DNA of 64,000 nucleotides from Candidatus Geothrix odensensis (GTDB lineage: Bacteria > Acidobacteriota > Holophagae > Holophagales > Holophagaceae). Positions 42,281-50,893 of the stretch are shown here, in pieces (the stretch's first letter is position 1; each line of letters begins with the position of its first letter). Position numbers and translations under genes: made by a program. Location of the stretch: the NCBI GenBank assembly GCA_016714685.1, contig JADKCH010000011.1, positions 1-64,000 on the forward strand, written 5' to 3'. Under the pieces are notes generated by a model. It worked only from the letters and a program-made list of their open reading frames with translations, ran no database searches and was not told where the DNA came from.

Positions 42281-43414
42281 TCAGGCGGTGGCGCTGTTGG
42301 CGAAACGGACGGGCATCAGGACGTAGCGGAAGCTGAAGTCCTCGAGGCTGGGCGACATGAAGACGCCCTGGCCGACCTCATCCTTGAACTGGTAGACGAC
42401 CTCTTCGCCCGGCAGCCGCTCCAGCAGCTCCGTGAGGTAGTCGATGTTGAAGGCCAGTTCGAAGGGATGCTCCTCGCCCGTGAAGGGCAGCGTGGCCTGG
42501 TTCACACCCTCGTCAGGGTGCTGGAACACGGTGCGGAGGTTGGGGAATTCGTAGAAGAGGCGCACGTTCTTGTTGTAGTCGTCCTTCTTCAGGCCCACAA
42601 AGCGCAGGGTGCGGAGGAAGACCTCGCGGTCCATGATCACGCGCTTGGGCAGCTCCGCGGGCAGCACCTTCTCGTAAGCGGGATAGTTGCCGGTCACAAG
42701 GCGGGTGCTGAACTTCAGGCCGGGCTGGTCCAGGAAGAGCGTCGTGCCGTCCCAGCAGAGCTCCACCTCGCCTTCGTCGCCCAGCAGCGTGGGAATGAGG
42801 TCCAGGGCGCGCTTGGGCACGATGAGGCGGACCTCGTCCTTGAGCTTCGTGTCGCAGGGGACCTCGGCCACCGCCAGGCGGAACCCGTCCGTGGAGACCA
42901 CGCGGACGTGGTGCTTGGACAGGTGGACCAGCACGGCCGACAGGGTGGGCTTCGTGGCGTCCTTGCTGACGGCGATGGAACCCAACTGGATGGCCCGCTT
43001 GAAGCGCAGCACCGGGATCTTCACCACCGGCAGCTCTTTGCCGGGGCTTGGGAGTTCGGGGAAGCCCTCGCCGGGCTGGATGTTGTGCTCGGAGTTCATG
43101 CCCTTGGCCCGCAGCCAGAGGCGGCCGCCGGCATCGGGACACTCGAGGCTCAGGATGCCTTCAGGGAAGACCCGCACGGTCTCGATGAACTTCTTGCCAG
43201 GAACGGCCATGGTCCACTCGCCCTGGCCCTCGCCGGGCACCGTGGCCTCAAAGGCTAGTTCCATGTCCGTGGCCTTCAGGACCACTTCCTTCGGACGGAC
43301 GTCCACGAGGATGTGCTGAAGGATGGGAAGGGTCACCCGCCGGTCGAGGGCGTGCTTCAGCAGACCCAGTGTCCGGTCCAGACGATCCTTGGAAACCTGT
43401 AACTGAAGATTCAT
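42281..43414 (-). CDS. dnaN: DNA polymerase III sliding clamp (beta subunit)
   Basis: A 377-residue protein forming the ring-shaped processivity clamp. Three clamp domains are apparent, starting with MNLQLQVSKDRLDRTLGLL, with VSTDGFRLAVAE in the second domain and a C-terminus of YVLMPVRF, equivalent to the conserved MPMRL end. It lies 48 bases before gyrB and 214 bases after dnaA on the same strand; that gap has DnaA-box-like sites. Confidence 0.96.
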   Translation of the reverse strand: MNLQLQVSKDRLDRTLGLLKHALDRRVTLPILQHILVDVRPKEVVLKATDMELAFEATVPGEGQGEWTMAVPGKKFIETVRVFPEGILSLECPDAGGRLWLRAKGMNSEHNIQPGEGFPELPSPGKELPVVKIPVLRFKRAIQLGSIAVSKDATKPTLSAVLVHLSKHHVRVVSTDGFRLAVAEVPCDTKLKDEVRLIVPKRALDLIPTLLGDEGEVELCWDGTTLFLDQPGLKFSTRLVTGNYPAYEKVLPAELPKRVIMDREVFLRTLRFVGLKKDDYNKNVRLFYEFPNLRTVFQHPDEGVNQATLPFTGEEHPFELAFNIDYLTELLERLPGEEVVYQFKDEVGQGVFMSPSLEDFSFRYVLMPVRFANSATA

Positions 43415-43450
43415 GAATCACCCTTGATGATGCTGAGGACCTGGGCAACC

Positions 43451-43609
43451 TGTGGAAAGGCGAGTCAAAGTCCCATCCTACCGGAGTTTCGCTGCCCGGG
43501 ACAGGCTGTGGAAAGCCCCCGGAACCCCGTGGAGCGGCGGATCTGGCGAGCCCCACGGACCGGCAGGCGGGGGTGTTGTGGATCCCGTCGGGGTGGAGAC
43601 TGTGCATAA
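43451..43609. other. DnaA-box cluster, candidate replication origin
   Basis: Within the dnaA-dnaN gap there are four sites in the same orientation: TGTGGAAAG (43451 and 43507), TGTGGATCC (43577) and TGTGCATAA (43601). The last fits the TTATNCACA consensus exactly on the opposite strand; the others match the TGTGGATAA form at seven of nine. An AT-rich stretch follows (about 43605-43645). Position beside dnaA, in a gyrB-dnaN-dnaA-rpmH locus, supports oriC. Weak boxes mean it could also be only dnaN/dnaA regulation. Confidence 0.6.
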
Positions 43610-43628
43610 AAACGCAATACAAATCAAA

Positions 43629-45005
43629 TCAGTGAATGCTATTGAGAAGGGCCTGGACCATCTTGTGGAATTCCGGATCGCGCTTCATGCGGTCCCGGAC
43701 GGAGTCGATGGCGTTCATCACGGTGGAGTGATGCATGTTGAAGGCCCTTCCGATGTCCGCGAAGGGCAGGGAGGCGATCTCTCGCGCCAGGTACATGGCC
43801 ACCTGGCGAGGCAGGAGGATGGCCTGTTGGCGGGAGCGCTTCTTCATCAGGTCCACGAAGGAGACGTTGAAGGTCTCAGCCGTCATCCGGTAGATGCGAT
43901 CGGGATGGACCGGCGCGGTCGGTTCCTCTCCGCTCTGGCCCTGGAAGGCGGCGTGGGCTACCTCCAGTGAGGGGGGCACCCCGATGAGGCTGGCCTGGAA
44001 GATCACGCGCGTGAGGAAGCCCTCCAGGTCACGCACGCTGCCCTTGGCTTTGTGGGCGATGAAGGTGAGCACATCCTCGGGGATGGTGGGGACGTGCCGG
44101 AAATCCACGTCCTCCAGCTTCTTCTTCAGGATCGCGATCCTGGTTTCGAAGTCCGGGGGCTGGATGTCCGCCGTGAGACCCCACTTGAAGCGCGTGATCA
44201 GGCGCTCGTGACAGCCCTCCAGCCGCTGCGGGGGCTTGTCGGAGGTGATGACGATCTGCTTCCCGTGCTGCAGCAGGTGCTCGAGGATGTGGAAGATCTC
44301 TTCCTGGGTGCGCTCCATCTTTCCCAGGGTTTGCACATCGTCCAGCAGCAGCACGTCGTTCTGCTGGTACTTCTTGCGCATGGGCTCGGTGTTTTTGGCG
44401 CGGATGGCCACCGTGAGCTCGTTGAAGAAGTTGTCCACCTTGAGGTAGACCACGCGCAGCTTGGGATCGCGCTCCAGCAGCCCCTTGCCGATGCCCACCA
44501 TCAGGTGCGTCTTGCCGAGACCCGCGCCGCCGTAGATGAACAGGGGGTTCATGCTGAGGGGTGTGGCGGCCTTGCCGAAGCTGTCCACCACCGCCTTGGC
44601 CGCGGCGAACGCCAGCTGGCTGCCAGGGCCCACCACAAAGCGATCCAGGGTGTAGCGGTTGAAAAGATGGGGAAAGGAGACCGAGGTCTCGACCGGGCCC
44701 GTGGAAGCCGCCGCCGCCTTCTTGGGGGCAGCTTTCAGCTCCAGGGCTGGGGTGCCATTGATGTGGAATTCCAAGCGCAGGTCCGCCAGCCCTCCCTGAG
44801 CCAGGGCGTCGTTGAACTCCTCCGGCAGCTGCTGCTCGATCCAGAGCTTGGCCGCGGCGCTGGGCACCTGGATCCACAGCGCGCCGTCCGCCACCTTCAG
44901 GGGCTCACAGGGCGCGATCCACTCCTTGAAGCTGGCCTCGGGCAGCTGCTTGGAGAGGCCCAGTCGGATGGTGTCCCAGAGGGCTGTGGGATCGGCGGAG
45001 CGCAT
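43629..45005 (-). CDS. dnaA: Chromosomal replication initiator DnaA
   Basis: A 458-residue AAA+ initiator. Domain I is at the N-terminus (LWDTIRLGLSKQLPEASFKEWI). The ATPase has FIYGGAGLGKTHLM (Walker A) and LLLDDVQTL (Walker B). Domain IV carries the DnaA signature FADIGRAFNMHHSTVMNAI for DNA binding. ATG 45005 has GGTGA five bases upstream. The RDLEGFL sensor-type helix is present. It is divergent from rpmH, with 213 bases between. Confidence 0.97.
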   Translation of the reverse strand: MRSADPTALWDTIRLGLSKQLPEASFKEWIAPCEPLKVADGALWIQVPSAAAKLWIEQQLPEEFNDALAQGGLADLRLEFHINGTPALELKAAPKKAAAASTGPVETSVSFPHLFNRYTLDRFVVGPGSQLAFAAAKAVVDSFGKAATPLSMNPLFIYGGAGLGKTHLMVGIGKGLLERDPKLRVVYLKVDNFFNELTVAIRAKNTEPMRKKYQQNDVLLLDDVQTLGKMERTQEEIFHILEHLLQHGKQIVITSDKPPQRLEGCHERLITRFKWGLTADIQPPDFETRIAILKKKLEDVDFRHVPTIPEDVLTFIAHKAKGSVRDLEGFLTRVIFQASLIGVPPSLEVAHAAFQGQSGEEPTAPVHPDRIYRMTAETFNVSFVDLMKKRSRQQAILLPRQVAMYLAREIASLPFADIGRAFNMHHSTVMNAIDSVRDRMKRDPEFHKMVQALLNSIH

Positions 45006-45143
45006 GGTTTCACCAGCAGGGGCGGGGCGGAGTGCGGGCGCACGACAGTGACGGAGAGTGCCGCGCACGCTCCGTCCACGCTGAGCTCGCGGGGGGAACC
45101 CAATCTAGCACCCATCGGCTGGTGGAAGAGGGCGGAAATCCTC

Positions 45144-45170
45144 TTGAGCCCGCCCGTCCTCGCTGATAAC
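45144..45170 (+). promoter_or_regulatory. Possible promoter of the rpmH operon
   Basis: TTGAGC (45144-45149) and GATAAC (45165-45170) are 15 bases apart, about 50 bases before rpmH. Spacing is short of the usual 17, and the -10 matches only four of six bases, so this is weak. A small G+C hairpin (CCTCCC and GGGAGG) follows in the leader. Confidence 0.3.
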
Positions 45171-45218
45171 CTCTAAGGTTCGTTCTCCTCCCTGGGAGGG
45201 AACCCCCGAGGTGGAACC

Positions 45219-45353
45219 ATGAAGCGCACGTTTCAGCCCAACAACCGTCGCCGCGCCAAGACCCACGGCTTCCTGAGCCGCATGAAGACGAAGAACGGCC
45301 GTCTGGTGCTCAAGCGCCGTCGCGCCAAGGGCCGCCACGTCCTGGCGCTCTAG
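45219..45353 (+). CDS. rpmH: 50S ribosomal protein L34
   Basis: A 44-residue, highly basic protein of the large ribosomal subunit. It begins MKRTFQPNNRRRAKTHGF and ends in RRRAKGRHVLAL, the canonical L34 pattern and length. GAGG lies eight bases before ATG 45219. It is the first gene of the rightward origin-proximal block and is followed by rnpA after 9 bases. Confidence 0.97.
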   Translation: MKRTFQPNNRRRAKTHGFLSRMKTKNGRLVLKRRRAKGRHVLAL

Positions 45354-45362
45354 TTCCCGTCC

Positions 45363-45728
45363 GTGATCTACAAAGGCCGCTTCCGCACGGTGCGGCACAA
45401 AGACCACGCGGTTCCAGCCCCCCTGCCCCGGCCCTTGCTGGGGCAAGCGTCGTTCCTGGATATCCGGGCCTGGCGCCACGCGGGCACGACCCCGCTGCTG
45501 CTGGTCACCTCGCCCCGGAAGGCCGGGGGTGCCGTGCAGCGGAACCGGTTCCGCCGCCAGGTGCGCATGGCCTTCCTTGCGGGCCTGGACGCCTTGCCGA
45601 GCCACCCCTGGGTGGTCTGGGTGCGCCCCGCCCGCATGGCCCCGCCCCTCGACACCATCCGTTTCCAGGACATTGAAAGCCAGCTTCGGCTGGCCCTGCG
45701 TCGTCTTCCCGCCTCGGATACCCCATGA
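45363..45728 (+). CDS. rnpA: Ribonuclease P protein component
   Basis: A 121-residue basic protein assisting the RNase P RNA in tRNA 5' maturation. The RNR signature is AVQRNRFRRQVR (about 58-69). The sequence is otherwise divergent, with a proline-rich N-terminal insertion near residues 18-28. It starts with GTG 45363, between rpmH and yidC as usual, and overlaps yidC by 4 bases (ATGA), leaving no room for a yidD gene. Confidence 0.9.
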   Translation: MIYKGRFRTVRHKDHAVPAPLPRPLLGQASFLDIRAWRHAGTTPLLLVTSPRKAGGAVQRNRFRRQVRMAFLAGLDALPSHPWVVWVRPARMAPPLDTIRFQDIESQLRLALRRLPASDTP

Positions 45729-47267
45729 ACAATCGCAACGTCCTCCTCTTCGTCATCGGCAGCATGGTCTTGCTTGGGGGCCAGTTCTGGCTTTCCTCGC
45801 GCTATGCCAAGCCCGCTCCGGTGGTCCAGCCGCAGCAGGCGGCCCCCAAGGCCGCCGAGGCGCCGGCACCGGTGCCGCCCCCGCCGGCGGTCGCCGCCCC
45901 CGCCCCCGAAGGCGTGAAGGGTGTAGATCCGACCGCCAGCCACACCCTCGCCACCCAGGAACTCACGCTCACCTGGCAGGTGGCCACAGGCGCGATCAAG
46001 CAGGTGATCTGGAATCAGGATGGCACCCGCTTTTTCCCGGCGGGCTTCGCCGGACTCGGCGCCCTGAAGGGCGCGGGGTTCGAAACGGTGCGCGAGGAGC
46101 GGGGCGCCCAGGGCACTGCGGTCACGTTTGAGAATGCCGCCGGCGACCGCCTGAGCTACCTGGTTCCGGCCCAGGGGGCACGCCCTGAAGCTGGAGGCCA
46201 GCACTCCCCGCAACGCGTCCCTGCTGCTCATCGCCAACCCCACCTCCGACGAGCCCGTGAAGAACCTGGGCCGGGTGTTCTCCCTGACAGAGAAGGGCAT
46301 CGAGGCCGTCACCTGGGGCGAGATGCTCCACGACCCCTTCTTCAGCTTTGTCGGCGCCAAGCGCAAGGTGCTGCCGGCCACGGCGGAGCGCCTGGGCCTG
46401 GACGCCGGCCTCGGCAAGGACGACAAGGCCGCCCCCACCAACCACTACTTCGCCGCCCTGTGGAAGCTGCCCCGCCTGGCGGGCCGCGATGCCGCAGGCT
46501 ATGAGCTGCTGGCCCAGAACGGGCGCCTGGACGCGACCCTCTACCTCGGCCCCAAGCAGGCCGAGCACCTCCTGGCCTTCGAGAAGCCCTTCACCCAGGT
46601 CATCGACTACGGCTTCTTCGGCGCCGTGGCCCACCTGCTGTTCTGGATCCTGAAGAAGGTCCACACCCTGGTAGGCAACTGGGGCTGGGCCATCGTGATC
46701 TTCACGGTGATCATCCGCGCCGCCACCTGGACCCTCAACACCAAGCAGACCATCTCCATGCTGCGCATGAAGGACTTCGAGCCGCACCAGAAGGCCATCC
46801 AGGCCAAGTACGAGAAGTTCGGCAGCGACATGACCAAGAAGGCCGAGATGCAGAAGGAGCTGATGGCCCTCTACAAGAAGAACGGCCACAACCCCATGGG
46901 CGGCTGCCTGCCCATGCTGTTGCAGATGCCCATCTTCCTGGCCCTCTGGTCCATGCTCAACGCGGTCTTCGAGCTGCGTCACGCGCCCTTCTTCGGCTGG
47001 ATCACCGACCTGTCCGCCAAGGATCCCTACTACATCTTCCCCGTGCTGATGGGCGGCTCCATGTTCGCCCAGCAGTATGTGACCCCCGCCGTGGGCGACC
47101 CCGCCCAGCGCAAGATGATGCTGGTGCTGATGCCCGCGATGATGACCTTCTTCTTCGCCCAGAGCCCCGCGGGGCTTACGATCTACTACTTCGTGTTCAA
47201 CATGATCGGCCTCGCCCAGACCTGGTGGATCATGCGGTCCTACCAGCCCCAGCCCATCGAAGTGTAG
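45725..47267 (+). CDS. yidC: Membrane protein insertase YidC, frame interrupted by one base
   Basis: YidC inserts and folds inner-membrane proteins. The N-terminal frame begins MNNRNVLLFVIGSMVLLG with the first membrane helix and a Pro/Ala linker, then the periplasmic domain. At five Gs (46174-46178) it breaks; the next frame continues ALKLEASTPRNASLLLIANP and ends at 47267 with the conserved helices (GNWGWAIVIFTVIIRAATWT, LPMLLQMPIFLALWSMLN). Removing one G gives 513 residues. Because the gene is normally essential, a sequencing indel is the most likely explanation. The catalytic groove arginine lies in the IIRAATW segment. Confidence 0.9.
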
Positions 47268-47275
47268 GAGCCCCC

Positions 47276-47740
47276 ATGCGGAAAAGCGGCGCCTCCCTGG
47301 AATCCGTGCCCGAGCTCATCGGCCGCTGGGCGGCCCACCTCGGCCTGACCGTGGAAGCCCGCTTCGCGCCCTCTGGTGACGAGGAGGCCTTCCCCAACCG
47401 GGTGGCCGTGTCGGGGCCCGATGCGGCCCTCCTGGGCGCCAATCGGGGGGTGGCCCTGGACGCGCTGCAGTTCCTGGTGCACGAGGCCCAGGGGGAGCGC
47501 GAGGATCAGAAGCTGGCCTACCTGGACGTGAAGGGCGCCCGGCTCTTCCGCATGCAGGAAGTCATGGCCATGGGCAAGTTCGCGGCCGAGAAGGCCCGGG
47601 AGCTGGGCAGCCACACCCTGGGCGCCCTGAGCGCCCGGGAGCGCCGCTGGGTGCACCTGGTCGTCAGCCGCGAGGCCGGGCTGGGCACCGAGAGTGAGGG
47701 CACGGGCACCTTCAAGCCCGTCAAGGTGTTCCGGAAGTAG
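47276..47740 (+). CDS. jag: R3H-domain RNA-binding protein (Jag/KhpB-like)
   Basis: A 154-residue protein. The middle has a degenerate KH-like segment (LLGANRGVALDALQFLVHEA), and the C-terminus an R3H domain with ERRWVHLVVS and GLGTESEGTGTFKPVKVF. The Jag-N domain of Firmicute homologues is absent, as is common in other phyla. Homologues bind small RNAs and act with YidC and KhpA, and the gene is placed between yidC and mnmE as usual. ATG 47276 has AGGAG six bases upstream. Confidence 0.88.
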   Translation: MRKSGASLESVPELIGRWAAHLGLTVEARFAPSGDEEAFPNRVAVSGPDAALLGANRGVALDALQFLVHEAQGEREDQKLAYLDVKGARLFRMQEVMAMGKFAAEKARELGSHTLGALSARERRWVHLVVSREAGLGTESEGTGTFKPVKVFRK

Positions 47741-47749
47741 ACTGGGCGG

Positions 47750-49052
47750 GTGCACCCAGCCTCCGTTCCCATCTGCGCCGCGGCGACCCCCCTGCTGCCT
47801 TCGGCCGTGGCGGTCGTGCGGGTGTCCGGGCCCAACCTTTCCGGGGCCCTGGGTCCCCTGCTGACCCTGCCCGAACCCCGGCGGGCCCAGCTTCGCACCC
47901 TCACCTGGGATGGCTTTCGCGAGCGGGCCCTGGTGCTGTTCTTCCCTGGGCCCGCCAGCCACACGGGGGAGGACGTGGTGGAGTTCCAGCTCCACGGGAA
48001 CCCACTCCTGGTGCGGCGCCTGCTAGGCCACCTGGGCGCCCTGGGGATCCGCCTGGCGGAGCCCGGGGAGTTCACCCGGCGGGCGCTCCTGAACGGCAAG
48101 CAGGACCTCCTGGCGGTGGAGGCCCTGCGGGACCTGGTCTCCGCCGAGACCGACACCCAGATCCGCCTGGCCCAGGCCCGGGCCGGGGGAGCCGGAGTGG
48201 ATCCGCGACTGCCGCCAAGTGCTGGGGCCCTGGATGGCCCGGGCCGAAGCCGTGGTGGATTACGGTGAAGAAGAAGGAATTTTGTTGAATTTAAAAGACT
48301 TGGCCGAAACGTTAGCCCCCCTTCGGGCGCGGTTCCACGTGGAACAAACCAGAGCCCGGGCGGCCCTCCACCTCCGCGAGGGTCTCCGCCTGGCCCTCGT
48401 GGGGCGGCCCAACGCCGGCAAGAGCACCCTCTTCAATGCCCTGGCCGGCGAGGACCGGGCCATCGTCACAGAGCTCCCCGGCACCACGCGGGACAGCCTC
48501 GAAGTCCGCTGCGAGTGGCGGGGCCTGCCCCTGCGCCTCTACGACACGGCGGGACTCCGGGAATCCCAGGATCCAGTAGAGCGCCTGGGTATGGCCCGGG
48601 TGGGGCCCCTCCTCGAGGATGCCGACCTGATCCTCCACCTGGTGCCCGCCGGCGAGGCGGCCTCGGCCCCGGTGGAGGTCGCCCTCGCCCCCTTCTGGGC
48701 GAAGGTGCTGGAGGTCCGCACTTTCGCCGACCTGGCGGAGGCGCCCGGGGTGGCCATCTCCGCGCAGCGGGGGGACCTGGATGCCCTGGAGGCGGCGCTC
48801 AAGGAGCGTCTCCTGGGCGGCCTCGCGCCCGATGCCTGCCTCGGGGCGCTGGCCACGGACCGGCAGGTGGCGCTGTTGGACGACCTCTCGCGGCAGCTCG
48901 ACCTGCTGCTGAGCCTGGACGCGGGCTGCCCCCCCGAGCTGCCGGCCTCGCTTCTGCAGGGCGCCTGGGGCCTGCTGGCCCGGCTCACGGGCGAGGATCG
49001 GGCCGAGAGTGCCCTGGACGCACTCTTCAGCGGCTTCTGCCTCGGGAAGTAG
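47750..49052 (+). CDS. mnmE: tRNA modification GTPase MnmE, frame interrupted by one base
   Basis: MnmE with MnmG adds carboxymethylaminomethyl groups to U34 of tRNAs. The first frame starts at GTG 47750 and includes the N-terminal folate-binding region with TGEDVVEFQLHGN and FTRRALLNGKQDL. At five Gs (48185-48189) it breaks; the other frame resumes at EPEWIRDCRQVLGPW and carries the G domain (GRPNAGKSTLFNALAG, DTAGLRE) and the C-terminal FSGFCLGK, with the catalytic cysteine. Deleting one G gives 433 residues. Homopolymer error is likely. A perfect parS palindrome is inside the gene (48332). Confidence 0.9.
48332..48345. other. parS centromere site, perfect palindrome
   Basis: The 14-base palindrome GTTCCACGTGGAAC, flanked by G and A, matches the ParB-binding parS core (TGTTNCACGTGNAACA). 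It lies in mnmE, within about 3.5 kb of dnaA, as expected for an origin-proximal centromere. A second perfect copy is at 58832. Confidence 0.8.
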
Positions 49053-49086
49053 GCCGGGCCAAAGTAGACTGGGCCCAGGAGTCGCG

Positions 49087-50547
49087 ATGAAAGCTGGCTA
49101 TGAAGCGGTGATCGGCCTGGAGGTGCACGTCCAGCTGCGGACCCGATCCAAGATGTTCTGCGCCTGCCAGAACCTGACCGGCGCTCCTCCCAACAGCCTC
49201 ACCTGCCCCGTGTGCCTGGGCCTGCCCGGAGCCCTGCCGGCCCTGAATGCCGAGGCTGTTCGCATGGCGCTGGGCCTCGGCCTGGCGGTGGAGGCCGAGA
49301 TCCGCCCCTGCAGCGCCTTCTACCGGAAGCAGTACTTCTACCCGGACCTCCCGAAGGGGTACCAGATCACCCAGGGACCCGTGGCCCTGGTGGAAAACGG
49401 CCACCTGGACATCCCCGGCGATCCCCGGGTGCGGGGGGCGGAAGCGCCCGTGCGGATCCGGATCGAGCGGGCCCACCTGGAGGAGGATGCGGGGAAGAGC
49501 CACCACGATCTGGATGGGGGTGCCAGTCATGTGGACCTGAACCGGGCGGGGGTGCCCTTGTTGGAGGTCGTGGGGGCTCCGGACCTTCGCAGCGCCGCCG
49601 AGGCCTCCGACTACCTCAAGACCCTCCACCGCCTGGTGGTGGGCCTGGGCATCTGCGACGGGAACCTCGAGGAGGGCAGCTTCCGCTGCGACGCCAACGT
49701 CAGCGTGCGGCCGATCGGATCTGTCGGCTTCGGCACGCGGGTCGAGGTGAAGAACCTGAACTCCTTCCGCTTCGTGCGGCAGGCCCTGGAGTACGAGCTT
49801 GCACGGCAGACCACCCTTCTCGAGAGGGGCGCGTCCGTGCAGATGGAGACCCGGGGCTGGGATGCCGCGGCGGGCGAGACCCGGACCCAGCGGACCAAGG
49901 AGGCGGCCATGGACTACCGCTACTTCCCGGAGCCCGACCTGCCCCTGCTGACCATTGAACCCGCCGAAATCGAAGCCGCCCGGGCGGCCCTGCCCGAGCT
50001 TCCCGAGCAGCGCATCCGCCGCTGGCGCGAGGCCTACGGCCTGGGCCTCGACGAGGCCCAGACCCTGGCCCAGAGCCCGGCCTTCGCCGCCTACTTTGAG
50101 GCAGTGGCGAGCCTCGCGGGCTCGGGCCGGGGTGCCGCCGCCTGGATGCTGGGCGAGGTGAGCCGCACCCTCAACGAGTGTGGAGCCCCCATCGAGGCCT
50201 TCCCGGTGACACCGGAGGCCCTGGCCGGGCTGGTCCGGCTGGTGGAGGCACGGACGCTGGGTTTCGGCGCCGCCAAGGACCAGGTCTTCCCCGCCCTGCT
50301 GGCCGGCGAAGGCACGGCCGATGCCATCGTGGCCGCGCGGGGCTTGGCCCAGGTGAGTGACCGGGGGGCCATCGAAGGCCTCGTGGCCCGGGTGCTGGAG
50401 GCGAACCCGGGTCCCGTGGCCCAGATCCGGGGCGGCAAGGAGAGCCTCAAGGGCTTCCTCGTGGGCCAGGTCCTCAAGGCGGGCCAGGGCCGGCTGGACG
50501 CGAGGCTCGTGAATGAAGTCCTGGGCGAGGCCCTGGCCAAACCCTGA
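49087..50547 (+). CDS. gatB: Aspartyl/glutamyl-tRNA amidotransferase subunit B
   Basis: A 486-residue subunit of GatCAB, which converts misacylated Glu-tRNA(Gln)/Asp-tRNA(Asn) to the correct amides. It begins with YEAVIGLEVHVQLRT, has zinc-type cysteines (MFCACQ and CPVCLGLPG), YQITQGPVAL, and RIERAHLEEDAGKS. The C-terminal YqeY-like helical domain ends at LGEALAKP. gatA and gatC are not in the window. ATG 49087 has AGGAG five bases upstream. Confidence 0.95.
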   Translation: MKAGYEAVIGLEVHVQLRTRSKMFCACQNLTGAPPNSLTCPVCLGLPGALPALNAEAVRMALGLGLAVEAEIRPCSAFYRKQYFYPDLPKGYQITQGPVALVENGHLDIPGDPRVRGAEAPVRIRIERAHLEEDAGKSHHDLDGGASHVDLNRAGVPLLEVVGAPDLRSAAEASDYLKTLHRLVVGLGICDGNLEEGSFRCDANVSVRPIGSVGFGTRVEVKNLNSFRFVRQALEYELARQTTLLERGASVQMETRGWDAAAGETRTQRTKEAAMDYRYFPEPDLPLLTIEPAEIEAARAALPELPEQRIRRWREAYGLGLDEAQTLAQSPAFAAYFEAVASLAGSGRGAAAWMLGEVSRTLNECGAPIEAFPVTPEALAGLVRLVEARTLGFGAAKDQVFPALLAGEGTADAIVAARGLAQVSDRGAIEGLVARVLEANPGPVAQIRGGKESLKGFLVGQVLKAGQGRLDARLVNEVLGEALAKP

Positions 50548-50568
50548 CCCCAGCCCCATGCTGGGCTC

Positions 50569-50856
50569 ATGCCGAACGAGATCCCCGCTGCCCTCGAAGC
50601 CTGTCATCCGGGCGTGGTGCATGTCTGCCAGAGTTGCGGAAGCTCCGTGGTGGATGCGGTGGTCACGCCCGGCGAGCCCTTCCGCTGCGTGGACTGCCGC
50701 GGGTTGGTGACCCCCCCGGAGGATGAGCTGACGCGGGCGGCCCTGGAGGATCGCGGCCCCTACGACCTGCCCGACGATCGCCCCACCGTATGGCGGCTCA
50801 TCACCGTCATCGCCTTCGCCGTGATCGCCCTGGCCATCGTGTTCTGGAAGCGGTAG
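50569..50856 (+). CDS. Small zinc-ribbon protein with C-terminal membrane helix
   Basis: A 95-residue protein. Two CxxC pairs (CQSC and CVDC) form a zinc ribbon in residues 19-43; a single hydrophobic helix (about 74-93) ends in WKR, typical of a tail-anchored orientation. No family is recognised. It lies 21 bases after gatB and 37 bases before the trans-sulfuration enzyme. Confidence 0.65.
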   Translation: MPNEIPAALEACHPGVVHVCQSCGSSVVDAVVTPGEPFRCVDCRGLVTPPEDELTRAALEDRGPYDLPDDRPTVWRLITVIAFAVIALAIVFWKR

Positions 50857-50893
50857 CACCTACGCGCCTATGCTGGGGGTCGGAGCCACGACC

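Noticed and set aside
46170..48192. Programmed ribosomal frameshifting in yidC and mnmE
   Set aside because: Neither family uses it, no slippery heptamer with downstream structure was identified, and similar breaks occur in unrelated genes, so indel error is simpler.
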